Shown here: positions 1-8,902 of the stretch, piece after piece
How positions within the stretch are numbered: position 1 is the first letter of the stretch
Layout of the letters: the number at the start of each line of letters is the position of its first letter
From: Tahibacter soli
GTDB taxonomy: Bacteria > Pseudomonadota > Gammaproteobacteria > Xanthomonadales > Rhodanobacteraceae
Assembly: GCF_025717065.2 (NCBI RefSeq)
Contig: NZ_JAOVZO020000018.1
Span: 1,116,001 to 1,180,000, forward strand
Length of the DNA stretch: 64,000 nt
Reading direction: 5' to 3'
Made by a program: the position numbers and the translations under genes
The notes under the pieces: model-generated
Databases searched by the model: none
The model's input: only the letters and a program-made list of their open reading frames with translations
Told to the model about the DNA's origin: nothing

Positions 1-1042
1 AATACACGGCGGCCAGCAGCGGCGCCGACGCGACGCCGCCGATCTGCGCGAGCGAGGCGATGCCGACGAGATGCAGGTCGAAACGGAACAGCCGCGCGGC
101 GCCGGCCAGCAGCGCAATGTGTACGGCGAGCACGGCGAGGCCGCACACGACGAACAGCGGTGCCGCGGCGATGCCGGCGAAGCTCGACTGCGAACCGAGC
201 ACCGCGACGATGCACGCGAGCAGCGCGCCGCCGAGCGCGTTCGCGCCGGGCAGCCGAGCGAGCGGCGTGTGCGCGACGACGAGGCCCGCGGCCGTCGCCG
301 CGAGCAGCGTCCACGACGTCGGCGTGAGGAATCCGGACGTCGGCAGCCGCGCGGCGAGCGCCTGCGCGCCGACGCCGACGAGGAGGGCCGATCCCAGCCA
401 CGCGAGCACGCTGCCGGCATCGGCGGGTTCGTTCGCGCGCGGCGCGGCGACCGCCGGGGCGGGGCGCGCGTCGGCGCGCGTCCAGCGGTCGAACGCGGTC
501 GCGAGCGGCGCCGAGGCGAACAGGGCGATCACCCACAGCGAATAGCACAGCGCGTCGGCGAGCAGCACCGGCGGCAGCGAGCTGTCGGCGAGGTCGATCG
601 CCTGTTTCACAGCGAGCAGGTTCGCCGAACCGCCGGTCCACGTGCCCGACAGCGCCGCGAGCATCTTCCAGCCGTCGGCGGGCAGCCAAGTGCGGAACGC
701 GAGATAGCACAGCACGATCGCCGCGAGGATGCTCGCCATCGCGCACGCGAACACGGCGATGAGACGCGGGCCGAGCGCGACGATCGCGCGCAGGTCGCAG
801 CCGATCATCAATAGAAAGAGCAGGGCGGGCAGCAGCTGCGCGACGATCGTGCGCTGCGCCGACTGGATCTCGGGCGTCGCCTGCCACAGGCCCGCGACGG
901 CCAGCGCCATGGCCGCGAGATACGTCAGCACGATCGGCGGCAGCACGCCGAACACGCGCCAGCGAAAGCGCTGTTCGAGCGCCGGAAAAACGCCCGCGGC
1001 GAGCAGCATCATCGCGAGATACGGCCAGACCGACTGGATCAT
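1..1042 (-). CDS. DUF819 family membrane protein (3' end outside window)
   Basis: Reading leftward from an ATG at 1042 (preceded by GGGAGCGA), the frame stays open to the window edge, so the C-terminus is missing. The translation is almost wholly hydrophobic, with several membrane segments. It contains a GTWTGGSANLLAVKQA stretch and, near the edge, GIASLAQIGGVASAPLLAAVY, both of which I associate with the DUF819 (YjcL-like) family of inner-membrane proteins. The substrate and function of that family are not established, so transport is only a guess. The gene diverges from the transglutaminase-like gene, and the 155 bases between them can hold both promoters. Long open frames on the opposite strand here are GC-driven shadows. 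Confidence 0.8.
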   Translation of the reverse strand, partial: MIQSVWPYLAMMLLAAGVFPALEQRFRWRVFGVLPPIVLTYLAAMALAVAGLWQATPEIQSAQRTIVAQLLPALLFLLMIGCDLRAIVALGPRLIAVFACAMASILAAIVLCYLAFRTWLPADGWKMLAALSGTWTGGSANLLAVKQAIDLADSSLPPVLLADALCYSLWVIALFASAPLATAFDRWTRADARPAPAVAAPRANEPADAGSVLAWLGSALLVGVGAQALAARLPTSGFLTPTSWTLLAATAAGLVVAHTPLARLPGANALGGALLACIVAVLGSQSSFAGIAAAPLFVVCGLAVLAVHIALLAGAARLFRFDLHLVGIASLAQIGGVASAPLLAAVY

Positions 1043-1131
1043 TCGCTCCCCGTGTGCGATCGCGGGCGTGGCGTTCGCCGGCCCTGTTGCGAATATCTGA
1101 TTCCCTGTAGATGAAAGTCAAGAATAAATTA

Positions 1132-1160
1132 TTGACCGTCCGTTTCGGCCATGTTACACA
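1132..1160 (+). promoter_or_regulatory. Candidate sigma70-type promoter for the transglutaminase gene
   Basis: TTGACC (1132-1137) and TACACA (1155-1160) are separated by exactly 17 bases inside a locally AT-rich stretch (about 1093-1160). The site lies 37 bases upstream of the GTG at 1198. It would be inside the gene if the ATG at 1111 were the start, which supports the later start. Inferred from sequence only. Confidence 0.35.
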
Positions 1161-1197
1161 GCCGGCGGAAGGTCACGATCGCGGGGGCGGCGCAGGC

Positions 1198-2712
1198 GTG
1201 AATACGAAGGCGGGATTGTCCACGAGTGTACTCGCGCTGACGGCGTGGCTGTGCGCGGCGCAGGCCGTCGCGGCGGGCGCCGACATCGTGGCGCTGGTGG
1301 ACGCGGGACAGTTCCGGCGTGCCGAGCGCGAGATCGCGGCAACGCTCGCGTCGACGTCGGCCAAGCCCGACGAGCGTCGCGCCGCGCAGTTCGAACGCGA
1401 ACGCATGCGCCGCATCCGGCTCGACTTCGCGCTGTCGCGCGCCGACCTCGACGCGAAACTCAAGGCGGCGATTCCCGACGCGAGCGCCGACGACGTCGCG
1501 CGCTGGGAAAAATCCGGCGCGCTCGAACGCCTGACGATCGACGGCGAGCCGCGCTATTTCAACAGCGCCGTGGCGAACCTGTTGCGCATCGACCAGGCCG
1601 CCGCCGCGCGCAACCGCGGCAAGCCGCCGTCGGCCGGCGACGGACCGCTGTATCGTCTCGCGCCGTATCACGAGGAAGTGCGCAAGCTCGCGCTTGCGAG
1701 CGGTCGCGCGAACGTCGCGCCGCGGCGCGTGAAGATCGGCTACTCGCTCACCGTCAACGCCGACGCCGTGCCGGCCGGCGAAACCGTGCGCGCGTGGCTG
1801 CCGTTTCCGCGACCGCAGGCCGGACGGCAGGAGGCGATCAGGCTCGTCGCGAGCGAGCCCGCGCGCCACGAGATCGCGCCGGAATCGACGCCGCAGCGCA
1901 CCGTATACCTTGAGAAAACCGCGCAGGCCGGGAAGCCGACGCAGTTCTCGATCGACTACGAACTCGTCGTCTACGCCACCTACAACGCGATCGACGCCGA
2001 CAAGGTGACCGCCGCGCCGTCGACACCGGAACTCGCGCCGCACCTCGGAGAGCGCCCGCCGCATATCGTGTTCACCGACGCGATGCGCGCGTACTCGCGC
2101 AAGATCGTCGGCGACGAGAAGAATCCCTATCGCATCGCGCAGAAACTGTTCGCCGCGGTCGACGCGACGCCCTGGGCGAGCGCGCGCGAATATTCCACGA
2201 TTTCCAATATCGGCGACTACGCGCTGCACGCCGGCCACGCCGACTGCGGGCAGCAGACGCTGCTGCTGATGACGCTGCTGCGCCTGAACGGCATTCCGGC
2301 ACGCTGGCAATCGGGCTGGGAGTTCGACGACAGGGCGTTCGACACGATGCACGACTGGGGCTGGCTGTATCTGGCGCCCTACGGCTGGGTGCCGATGGAT
2401 GTGACGCACGGCAGGCTCGACTCGGCCGATCCCGCGCTCGCGTGGTTCTACCTCGGATCGCTCGACGGCTGGCGCGTCGCGTTCAACGACGACTACGGCC
2501 GCGACTTCGTGCCGCCCAAGCAGCACTTCCGTTCCGAAACCGTCGACCTGCAGCGCGGCGAAGTGGAGTGGAAAGGGGGAAACCTGTACTTCGACCAGTG
2601 GGACTATCGCTTCACCTGGCAGATCCTGCCGGCGGACGGCGCGCCGCCGCAGGCGAGCACGGAGCACGTCTTCGCGCGCCACTACCACGCCGGCGTGACG
2701 CCGGTTCTGTAA
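1198..2712 (+). CDS. Exported transglutaminase-like protein
   Basis: A 504-residue protein if GTG 1198 is used. I chose this start because it is followed at once by a signal peptide (VNTKAGLSTSVLALTAW, then AAQAVAAG), whereas the ATG at 1111 would place 29 unrelated residues before it. The C-terminal half has a transglutaminase/protease core: catalytic Cys350 in HADCGQQT, His385 in MHDWGWLY and Asp401 in PMDVTHG, with the usual tryptophan-rich spacing. The N-terminal half has no domain I recognise. Such domains act as proteases or amide-modifying enzymes; the substrate is unknown. It is presumably periplasmic. It lies directly upstream of a large TonB-dependent receptor in the same direction, so the two may share a role in handling peptides or polymers, but the 189-base hairpin-rich gap argues against simple co-transcription. 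Confidence 0.85.
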   Translation: MNTKAGLSTSVLALTAWLCAAQAVAAGADIVALVDAGQFRRAEREIAATLASTSAKPDERRAAQFERERMRRIRLDFALSRADLDAKLKAAIPDASADDVARWEKSGALERLTIDGEPRYFNSAVANLLRIDQAAAARNRGKPPSAGDGPLYRLAPYHEEVRKLALASGRANVAPRRVKIGYSLTVNADAVPAGETVRAWLPFPRPQAGRQEAIRLVASEPARHEIAPESTPQRTVYLEKTAQAGKPTQFSIDYELVVYATYNAIDADKVTAAPSTPELAPHLGERPPHIVFTDAMRAYSRKIVGDEKNPYRIAQKLFAAVDATPWASAREYSTISNIGDYALHAGHADCGQQTLLLMTLLRLNGIPARWQSGWEFDDRAFDTMHDWGWLYLAPYGWVPMDVTHGRLDSADPALAWFYLGSLDGWRVAFNDDYGRDFVPPKQHFRSETVDLQRGEVEWKGGNLYFDQWDYRFTWQILPADGAPPQASTEHVFARHYHAGVTPVL

Positions 2713-2866
2713 ACAGAAAACCGCGTGCCGGCCACGGCGGCGAAGCGGTTCGAAGAACCGCTCCGGCACAGGGATGTGCCGGCGAGACGTGCACGTAGTG
2801 CGCGGCTCGACAAAGGTGGCGCGGCTTTGCCGCGACCGTTTGTTTGCAAACCGCGGCAGGATGCCC
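2705..2866. repeat. Chain of hairpins between transglutaminase and TonB receptor genes
   Basis: A chain of short inverted repeats fills the gap. TTCTGT/ACAGAA spans the stop codon (2705-2718). A perfect 8-bp stem AGCGGTTC/GAACCGCT with a 3-base loop lies at 2744-2762. A perfect 8-bp stem CCGGCACA/TGTGCCGG with loop GGGA lies at 2763-2782. GTGCAC/GTGCGC lies at 2789-2803, CGCGGC/GCCGCG with loop TTT at 2820-2834, GTTTGCAAAC at 2842-2851, and a GGCA/TGCC hairpin with loop GGA at about 2857-2866. Read on the minus strand, the CACA-TCCC-TGTG hairpin followed by a TTC-loop hairpin repeats the order seen in the larger repeats at 9.1-10.1 kb and 61.7-62.5 kb, so this is probably a diverged relative. 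On the plus strand it would form the 5' leader of the receptor mRNA. Confidence 0.75.
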
Positions 2867-2901
2867 GGTTTTGCACAAATAACTACTTGGGGATAAGGGG
2901 C

Positions 2902-5889
2902 ATGAAGACACTGCGTAAGTCCGCACTGTGCATCGCGATGGGCGTATGCCTGTCGTCGCTCGCGCCGTTCGCGCTCGCCGCGGCGAACGACGGTTCGCTC
3001 GTCGGCCGGCTCGTCGCCGGCGGCGGCGAAGGCGTCGCCGGCGCGCAGGTCACGGTGCGCAACGTCGAAACGGGCCTGACGCGCAGCGTGCGCGCCGGCG
3101 CCGACGGCGAATACCGCTTTCCGTTCCTGCCGATCGGCACGTACGTGCTCGAAGCGACGAAGGACGGCTTCCAGGCGACGAAGGCGAACGACGTGCGCGT
3201 GAGCCTCGGCAACGCGACGAGCGTCAATCTCACGCTCGCCGCGGCGACGACGCTAGAGGCGGTCGAAGTGGTCGGCTCCGCCGCGGCGACCATCGTCGAC
3301 GTCACCTCGACCGAATCGGCGACGAACCTGACGAAGACGGAGCTCGACCGTCTGCCGGTCGAGCGCAGCGCGCAGGCCGTCGCGCTGCTCGCGCCCGGCG
3401 TGACCACCGGTGCTTTCGGCGGGGTGTCGTTCGGCGGTTCGTCGGTGGCCGAGAACACCGTGTACATCAACGGCCTCAACGTCACCGACTTCTACCGGCG
3501 CATCGGCTTCTCGTCGGTGCCGTTCTCGTTCTTCAAGGAATTCCAGGTCAAGACCGGCGGCTACTCCGTCGAGTTCGGCCGCACGACCGGCGGCGTGATC
3601 AACGCGGTGACCAATTCCGGCAGCAACGAATTCAAGTTCGGTTCGGAACTGATCTGGGAACCGAGCTTCCTGCAGACCGACGGCAAGGACAAATACAACC
3701 CCGACGGCAGCAAGGTGAGCTACCAGTACGACGAATACGACCGCACGAATCTCAATGTGTACGCGTCGGGCCCGATCGTGCCCGACAAGCTGTTCTTCTA
3801 CGTGATGTACGAGGCGCGCGACTACAAGGACATCACCGTCACGAACGATGAAGGCCAGCAGTTCCGCGCCAAGAGCCCCGACGATTTCTGGGGCGCGAAA
3901 TTCGACTGGCAGATCACCGACGGACATCTGCTGGAATTCCTCGCGTTCTCGGACAAGAACAGCTCCGTGCGCAACGACTACGTCTTCGACGGCGACACCG
4001 GGCAGCGCGGCGCGTTCAGCAACCGCCGCTACACCGACTCGGGCGGCACGAACTACGCGCTGACGTACACGGGCTACCTGTCCGACACGTTCTCGATGAA
4101 GCTGCTCGCCGGCGGCAACGAGCGCGACCGCGTGCAGAAGAGCCTCAACGACATCGACTGCAGCCGCATCCGCGACCGCCGCTCCGGCGGCGGCGACGTC
4201 GGCTGCACGACGAGCGGCCTGATCGAAGAGGGCAAGGACGACCGCAAGGCGTACCGGCTCGACTTCGAGTGGTCGCTGACCGATCACCTGCTGCGCTTCG
4301 GTCTCGACCGCGAACAGAATACCTCGGACAACGTGAGCTTCTATCCCGGCCCCGACCGGCTGCTGTACGAGATCTTCACGACGTCGCCCGGCGCGACGCT
4401 CGCGAACGGCGGCGTCGTGCCCGCCGGCGTCACCGCGTACGTGCGCGGCCGCCAGCAGGAAGTGTCGGGTACGTTCGAAACCTTGAACACGGCGTACTAC
4501 CTCGAGGACAACTGGTCGATCACGCCGACCGTCACGCTCAATCTCGGCGTGCGCCTGGAAGGCTTCGACAACAAGAACGGCGAGGGCGACACCTACATCA
4601 AGATGGACGACATGCTCGCGCCGCGCATCGGCTTCTCGTGGGACGTCAACGGCGACGGCCGCACGAAGCTGTTCGCGAACGCCGGCCGCTACTTCCTGCC
4701 GGTGTCGAACATCATCAACGTCAAGCAGGCCGGCGCGTTCCTCGACCGCCGCACGTTCTGGGCGTTCAACGGCTTCACGCCGTTCACGTACAACGGCCAG
4801 ACCTACCAGAACATCGTCTTCGGACCGCAGATCGGACCGGTCGACGACTCGCAGGGCGACGGCACCGTCGGCGACCTGCGCGGCGAAGTCGACAAGGACA
4901 TGGACCCGGTCTACCAGGACGAATTCATCCTCGGCTTCCAGTCGATGTTCGACGAGCACTGGGGCTGGGGCGTGCGCGGCATTCACCGCAAACTGCACAA
5001 CGCGATCGACGACATGGAGCTGACGTCGAACGGCATCCTGTGCGACGGCGAGCCCGGCAGCATCGGCTATGTGATGGGCAATCCGGGCCGCGACGTCACC
5101 GTCTACACCGACACGAACTGCGACGGCGTCAACGACGGCTACGTCACGATCGACACGTCGCGCGCGGGCTGGGCGATGTATGACGACGACGGCAATTACA
5201 TCGGCGAGCGCGGCTACACGCAGCCCAAGCGCACGTACAAGGCGTTGGAGTTCACCCTCGACCGCGCGTGGGACGGCAAGTGGTCGGCGAACGCGTCGTA
5301 CACGCTCTCGTACAGCCGCGGCAACGCCGAAGGCCCGGTCAACACCGACACCGGCTTCTCCGACACCGGCCGCACCGAGCATTTCGACGACCCGTACGTC
5401 GATCTCAACGCCGAAGGCCCGCTGCCGAACGATCATCGTCACCAGATCAAGCTGCGCGGCGCGTACGCGCTGAACGACAACTGGCGGCTCGGCGGCACGC
5501 TGACCGCGCTGTCGGGCGCGCCGATCAGCGGCCTGGGCGTCGGCAATCCGTACGACGGCACGAACTACCACAGCTTCTACATCTGCGTGTCGAACTGCAC
5601 GGCCGACAACCCGTCCGAACGCGTGTACCGCCTGTCGCCGCGCGGCTCGTACGGCCGGCTGCCGTGGCGCTACGACGTCGGCGCGAGCCTGACGTACGCA
5701 CGGTCGTTCGGCGAGGCAGACCTGTCGGTGACGCTCGCGGTGTACAACCTGTTCAATTCGACGCGCGTGCTGTCGGTCGACCAGGATCTGCAGACCGACA
5801 TCGGCGACGAGCTGAACCCGACGTTCCGCTACGGCACCGACTATCAGACGCCGCGCTATGCGCAGTTGAAGGTGAAGGTGGATTTTTGA
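2902..5889 (+). CDS. Oar-type TonB-dependent outer-membrane receptor
   Basis: A 995-residue protein from ATG 2902, which has GGGGATAAGGGG upstream and begins with a clear signal peptide (MKTLRKSALCIAMGVCLSSL, then APFALAA). Residues of about 30-115 form a carboxypeptidase-regulatory-like beta-sandwich (GVAGAQVTVRNVETGLTRS ... GEYRFPFLPIGTYVLEATKDG), followed by a plug domain with VYINGLNVTDFY and a long beta-barrel ending in QLKVKVDF, a typical outer-membrane C-terminus. The N-terminal sandwich plus plug and barrel is the layout of Oar/SusC-like receptors. These take up large ligands such as peptides or glycans by TonB energy, but the ligand here is unknown. An upstream in-frame ATG at 2725 lies inside the hairpin region and is unlikely to be used. 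A CTCTCCC hairpin (5903-5928) follows the stop codon. Confidence 0.88.
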   Translation: MKTLRKSALCIAMGVCLSSLAPFALAAANDGSLVGRLVAGGGEGVAGAQVTVRNVETGLTRSVRAGADGEYRFPFLPIGTYVLEATKDGFQATKANDVRVSLGNATSVNLTLAAATTLEAVEVVGSAAATIVDVTSTESATNLTKTELDRLPVERSAQAVALLAPGVTTGAFGGVSFGGSSVAENTVYINGLNVTDFYRRIGFSSVPFSFFKEFQVKTGGYSVEFGRTTGGVINAVTNSGSNEFKFGSELIWEPSFLQTDGKDKYNPDGSKVSYQYDEYDRTNLNVYASGPIVPDKLFFYVMYEARDYKDITVTNDEGQQFRAKSPDDFWGAKFDWQITDGHLLEFLAFSDKNSSVRNDYVFDGDTGQRGAFSNRRYTDSGGTNYALTYTGYLSDTFSMKLLAGGNERDRVQKSLNDIDCSRIRDRRSGGGDVGCTTSGLIEEGKDDRKAYRLDFEWSLTDHLLRFGLDREQNTSDNVSFYPGPDRLLYEIFTTSPGATLANGGVVPAGVTAYVRGRQQEVSGTFETLNTAYYLEDNWSITPTVTLNLGVRLEGFDNKNGEGDTYIKMDDMLAPRIGFSWDVNGDGRTKLFANAGRYFLPVSNIINVKQAGAFLDRRTFWAFNGFTPFTYNGQTYQNIVFGPQIGPVDDSQGDGTVGDLRGEVDKDMDPVYQDEFILGFQSMFDEHWGWGVRGIHRKLHNAIDDMELTSNGILCDGEPGSIGYVMGNPGRDVTVYTDTNCDGVNDGYVTIDTSRAGWAMYDDDGNYIGERGYTQPKRTYKALEFTLDRAWDGKWSANASYTLSYSRGNAEGPVNTDTGFSDTGRTEHFDDPYVDLNAEGPLPNDHRHQIKLRGAYALNDNWRLGGTLTALSGAPISGLGVGNPYDGTNYHSFYICVSNCTADNPSERVYRLSPRGSYGRLPWRYDVGASLTYARSFGEADLSVTLAVYNLFNSTRVLSVDQDLQTDIGDELNPTFRYGTDYQTPRYAQLKVKVDF

Positions 5890-5902
5890 TCCTTCTCCCT
5901 AT

Positions 5903-5928
5903 CTCTCCCGACGGCGTCGGGGGAGAGG
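5903..5928. repeat. CTCTCCC...GGGGAGAG palindromic repeat
   Basis: A short inverted repeat, CTCTCCCGAC with GTCGGGGGAGAG around a GGC loop, lies 13 bases after the TonB receptor stop codon. The same kind of palindrome occurs after the FadL-type gene (42875-43006) and after atuA (57544-57684), so it is a dispersed REP-like unit. Without a T-run it is not a textbook terminator, though it may protect the mRNA 3' end. Confidence 0.65.
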
Positions 5929-6010
5929 GCTCGAGCACGGGTAGGGATCGCGCGCGCTGCTTCGTCTGGACTGCGGAGCGTCAAAGCCGTACCCGCACCG
6001 CGTAGCAACC

Positions 6011-6069
6011 GCCGGTCGAGAATTCTGCGTCCTCCCCTCCTGCTGTCCGCGCAGGTATTCTCGACCGGC
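6011..6069. promoter_or_regulatory. Perfect 13-bp inverted repeat upstream of lysA
   Basis: GCCGGTCGAGAAT (6011-6023) is repeated in exact inverse at 6057-6069, with 33 bases between. The right arm ends 20 bases before the lysA ATG. It could be a binding site for a looping regulator, or a long stem in the leader RNA that sequesters upstream sequence. No lysine-riboswitch architecture is visible in the 200-base gap. Confidence 0.6.
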
Positions 6070-6089
6070 ATTTCTTTGCGTACGGACCG

Positions 6090-7325
6090 ATGCGCTTCGA
6101 CGATGTAGACCTCGCCCAACTGGCCGATCGCCTGCCGACCCCGTTCTACGCGTATTCCGCGTCGGCGATCCGCGAACGCATCGGCGCGCTCGCGGCCGGC
6201 CTCGCCGGTACCGACAGCCTCGTGTGCTACGCCGTCAAGGCGAACAGCAACCGCGCCGTGCTCGCGCTCGTCGCCGACGCCGGCTTCGGCGCCGACATCG
6301 TGTCCGCCGGCGAACTCGAACGCAGTCTCGCCGCGGGCATACCCGCATCGCGCATCGTGTTCTCCGGCGTCGGCAAGACCGCCGACGAGATCGACGCCGC
6401 GCTCGCCGCGCGCGTGTGGAAGTTCAACGTCGAATCGCACGACGAACTGCTGACGCTCGAGGCCGTCGCGCGACGCCGCGGCGAGACCGCGCACGCGGCC
6501 GTGCGCATCAATCCCGACGTCGACGCCGGCACGCACGAGAAGATTTCCACCGGCAAGGCCGAAAACAAGTTCGGCGTGTCGATCGACGAGGCGCGCCGCT
6601 GGTTCGCCGATGCCGCGTCGATGCCGCACGTGCGGCTCGACGGTCTGCACGTGCACATCGGCTCGCAGATCCTGAGCCTCGATCCGTTTCGCCTCGCGCT
6701 CGAACGCGTGCGCGACTTCGCGCGCGAGCTGCAGGACGCCGGCCACGCGCTCGCGAGCATCGACGTCGGCGGTGGCCTGGGCGTGGGCTATCGCGACGAT
6801 CGCGACCGGCCGGTGTCGGCGGGCGACTACGTCGCGCTCGTGCGCGAGGTGCTGCGCGACTTCAACGGTCGCCTCGTGTTCGAGCCGGGGCGCTGGCTCG
6901 TCGCCGACGCCGGCGTGCTGGTCACGCGCGCGATTCGCATCAAGCGCGGCGAGAGCCGCGACTTTCTCGTGCTCGACGCGGCGATGAACGACCTGTTGCG
7001 CCCGTCGCTGTACGGCGCGTGGCACGACATCGTGCCGCTCGTCGACGCGGCGAGAGCACCGGCGCGCTACGACGTGGTCGGACCGGTCTGCGAAACCGGC
7101 GACACGTTCGCGCTCGCGCGCGACATGCCCGAATGCCGTGCCGGCGACGTCGTCGCGATCCGCTCGGCCGGCGCCTACGGCGCGTGCATGGCGTCGACGT
7201 ACAACTCGCGCCCGCTGGTGGCCGAAGTGCTGCTCGACAACGGCCGCTGGGCGATCGTGCGACGGCGCCAGACGATCGCCGAACTCGTCGCCAACGAATG
7301 CCTGCCGGAGTGGCGCGACGCATGA
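6090..7325 (+). CDS. lysA: Diaminopimelate decarboxylase
   Basis: LysA converts meso-diaminopimelate to L-lysine in the cytoplasm, using PLP, as the last step of lysine synthesis. The 411-residue product has the fold-III decarboxylase motifs in order: PLP lysine Lys50 in YAVKANSN, the HVHIGSQI motif, the phosphate-binding glycine loop in DVGGGLGVGY, EPGRW, and the C-terminal active-site segment GPVCETGDTFA followed by AGAYGACMASTYNSRP, which supplies residues across the dimer interface. Length is normal for the family. The start is the first ATG of the frame, 20 bases after a 13-bp inverted repeat. The stop codon overlaps the ATG of the next gene (ATGA), so the two are probably translationally coupled although their functions look unrelated. 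Confidence 0.95.
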   Translation: MRFDDVDLAQLADRLPTPFYAYSASAIRERIGALAAGLAGTDSLVCYAVKANSNRAVLALVADAGFGADIVSAGELERSLAAGIPASRIVFSGVGKTADEIDAALAARVWKFNVESHDELLTLEAVARRRGETAHAAVRINPDVDAGTHEKISTGKAENKFGVSIDEARRWFADAASMPHVRLDGLHVHIGSQILSLDPFRLALERVRDFARELQDAGHALASIDVGGGLGVGYRDDRDRPVSAGDYVALVREVLRDFNGRLVFEPGRWLVADAGVLVTRAIRIKRGESRDFLVLDAAMNDLLRPSLYGAWHDIVPLVDAARAPARYDVVGPVCETGDTFALARDMPECRAGDVVAIRSAGAYGACMASTYNSRPLVAEVLLDNGRWAIVRRRQTIAELVANECLPEWRDA

Positions 7326-8902
7326 GACGCATGGGTCTGATCGCACTGTCGATGCTCGCGACCGCGGCGCACGCCGCGCCGACGCTGGATTCCCTTTTCG
7401 ACGAAACGTTCGCGCGCTACCGCTTGCCGGGCCTCGCGGTCGGCGTCGTCGAGAACGGCAAGGTGGTCTACGCCAGAACCGCCGGCGAAACGCGCGCCGG
7501 CAGCGGCGAGAAGATCGATGCCGACACGCTGTTCAAGATCGCCTCGAACAGCAAGGCGATGACGGCCGCGACGCTCGCGCGGCTGGTCGACGCCGGCAGG
7601 CTTTCGTGGACCGACAAGGTGACGCGGCACCTGCCGACGTTTCGCATGGCCGATCCGTGGGTCACGCGCGAAATTCAGCTGCGCGATCTCCTGATCCACA
7701 ACAGCGGCCTGCGTGCCGGCGCCGGCGACCTGATGCTGTGGCCCGAACCGAACGCGTTCACGCGCGCCGACGTGCTGGCGGGGCTCGCGTATCTCAAACC
7801 CGCGTACAGCTTTCGCTCGCGTTACGACTACGACAACCTTCTGTACATCGTCGCCGGCGAAGTCGGCGCGGCGGCCGGCGGCGCGAGCTACGAAGCGCTC
7901 GTGCGGCGCGAAGTGTTCGAGCCGCTCGGGCTCGCGCGCTGCCGCGTCGGCGAGTTTCGTCGCGACGACGTCGGCAACGTCGCGCAGCCGCATATGCGCA
8001 AGGACGACCGCAACGTCGTGATTCGCGAAGACGGCGCGGTGATTCCCGAAATCGCGTCGGCCGCGGCCGGCGGCATTCGCTGCAGTCTCAACGACATGCT
8101 GACGTGGACGCGCGCGTGGCTCGATCCGGCGACGTCCGATGCGAGGAGCGCCGGTGCAAGCGGCAAGCCGTGGCTGTCGCGCGCGCAGCGCGAGGCGGTG
8201 TGGACCGCGCAGATGCCGATGGGCCTGGGCGCGCGGCAGCGCGCATGGGACAAGGCGCATTACAGCGCCTACGGCTACGGCTGGCGTCTGTCCGACGTCG
8301 ACGGCACGCAGAAGGTGTCGCACACCGGCACGCTCGCGGGCATGTATTCGGTGCTGACCTTGCTGCCGGAAAAGAACGTCGGTTTCGTCGTGCTGATCAA
8401 CGGCGACGGCGGCGAGGCGCGCACCGTGCTCAACCAGGCGCTGGTCAAGCGGTACAGCGCGCCGGACGAAGGTGTCGACATCGCGAAGCTCGCCGACGAG
8501 CTGGCGCGCGATCGCGGGCCGGCGGCGGCGCAGAAACCGACGGAGGGCAAGCGCGAACCGGTCAGGCCGCGCGATGCGCGCGCGTGGACCGGCGTGTACG
8601 AGGATGCGTGGTTCGGCAGCGTGTCGATTTGTCCCGAAGGCCGCAAAGTGATCTTTGCGGCGCAGAAGTCGCCGCGCCTGAAAGGGGCGGTGCTGCGCGT
8701 CGGCGAGCGGCTGCTGGTGGACTGGGACGACGCGAGTGTCGATGCCGAGCCATGGCTCGATTTCACGGCCGCGGACGAAGCGCAGCCGATGACGCTGGCG
8801 TTGTCGCACGTCGATCCGGAAGCGGATTTCAGCTACGACTATCCGGATCTCGCGTTCAAGTGGGTGGGGGCGTGCAAAGCGTCGCGGCGAACGTCGCGCT
8901 GA
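7322..8902 (+). CDS. Exported serine hydrolase of the beta-lactamase class C / DD-peptidase family
   Basis: A 526-residue protein starting at the ATG that overlaps the lysA stop codon. It has an N-terminal signal peptide (MGLIALSMLATAAHAAP). The beta-lactamase fold carries the active-site serine motif S75-N-S-K78, Y170-D-N as the YxN motif, and HTG in place of KTG (SHTGTLAGMYS). A C-terminal region of about 130 residues resembles the lipocalin-like extension seen in many such proteins. Members hydrolyse beta-lactams, D-amino-acid peptides or esters; the HTG triad favours esterase or peptidase activity over true beta-lactamase, but that is inference. Coupling to lysA could suggest a link to peptidoglycan or D-amino-acid turnover. 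Its last 64 bases overlap a small gene on the opposite strand. Confidence 0.85.
   Translation: MRRMGLIALSMLATAAHAAPTLDSLFDETFARYRLPGLAVGVVENGKVVYARTAGETRAGSGEKIDADTLFKIASNSKAMTAATLARLVDAGRLSWTDKVTRHLPTFRMADPWVTREIQLRDLLIHNSGLRAGAGDLMLWPEPNAFTRADVLAGLAYLKPAYSFRSRYDYDNLLYIVAGEVGAAAGGASYEALVRREVFEPLGLARCRVGEFRRDDVGNVAQPHMRKDDRNVVIREDGAVIPEIASAAAGGIRCSLNDMLTWTRAWLDPATSDARSAGASGKPWLSRAQREAVWTAQMPMGLGARQRAWDKAHYSAYGYGWRLSDVDGTQKVSHTGTLAGMYSVLTLLPEKNVGFVVLINGDGGEARTVLNQALVKRYSAPDEGVDIAKLADELARDRGPAAAQKPTEGKREPVRPRDARAWTGVYEDAWFGSVSICPEGRKVIFAAQKSPRLKGAVLRVGERLLVDWDDASVDAEPWLDFTAADEAQPMTLALSHVDPEADFSYDYPDLAFKWVGACKASRRTSR

Noticed and set aside
71-1100. Rightward open frames over the first kilobase
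   Set aside because: Arg/Ala-rich low-complexity translations, antisense to the coherent DUF819 membrane protein; GC-rich third positions keep the reverse frames open.
1129-2769. 546-codon leftward frame over the transglutaminase-like gene
   Set aside because: Biased Arg/Val/Asp composition and no domain; the other strand has signal peptide and catalytic triad.
5890-6089. Lysine riboswitch before lysA
   Set aside because: Only 200 bases are available and the visible structure is one long inverted repeat, not the five-helix L-box layout.
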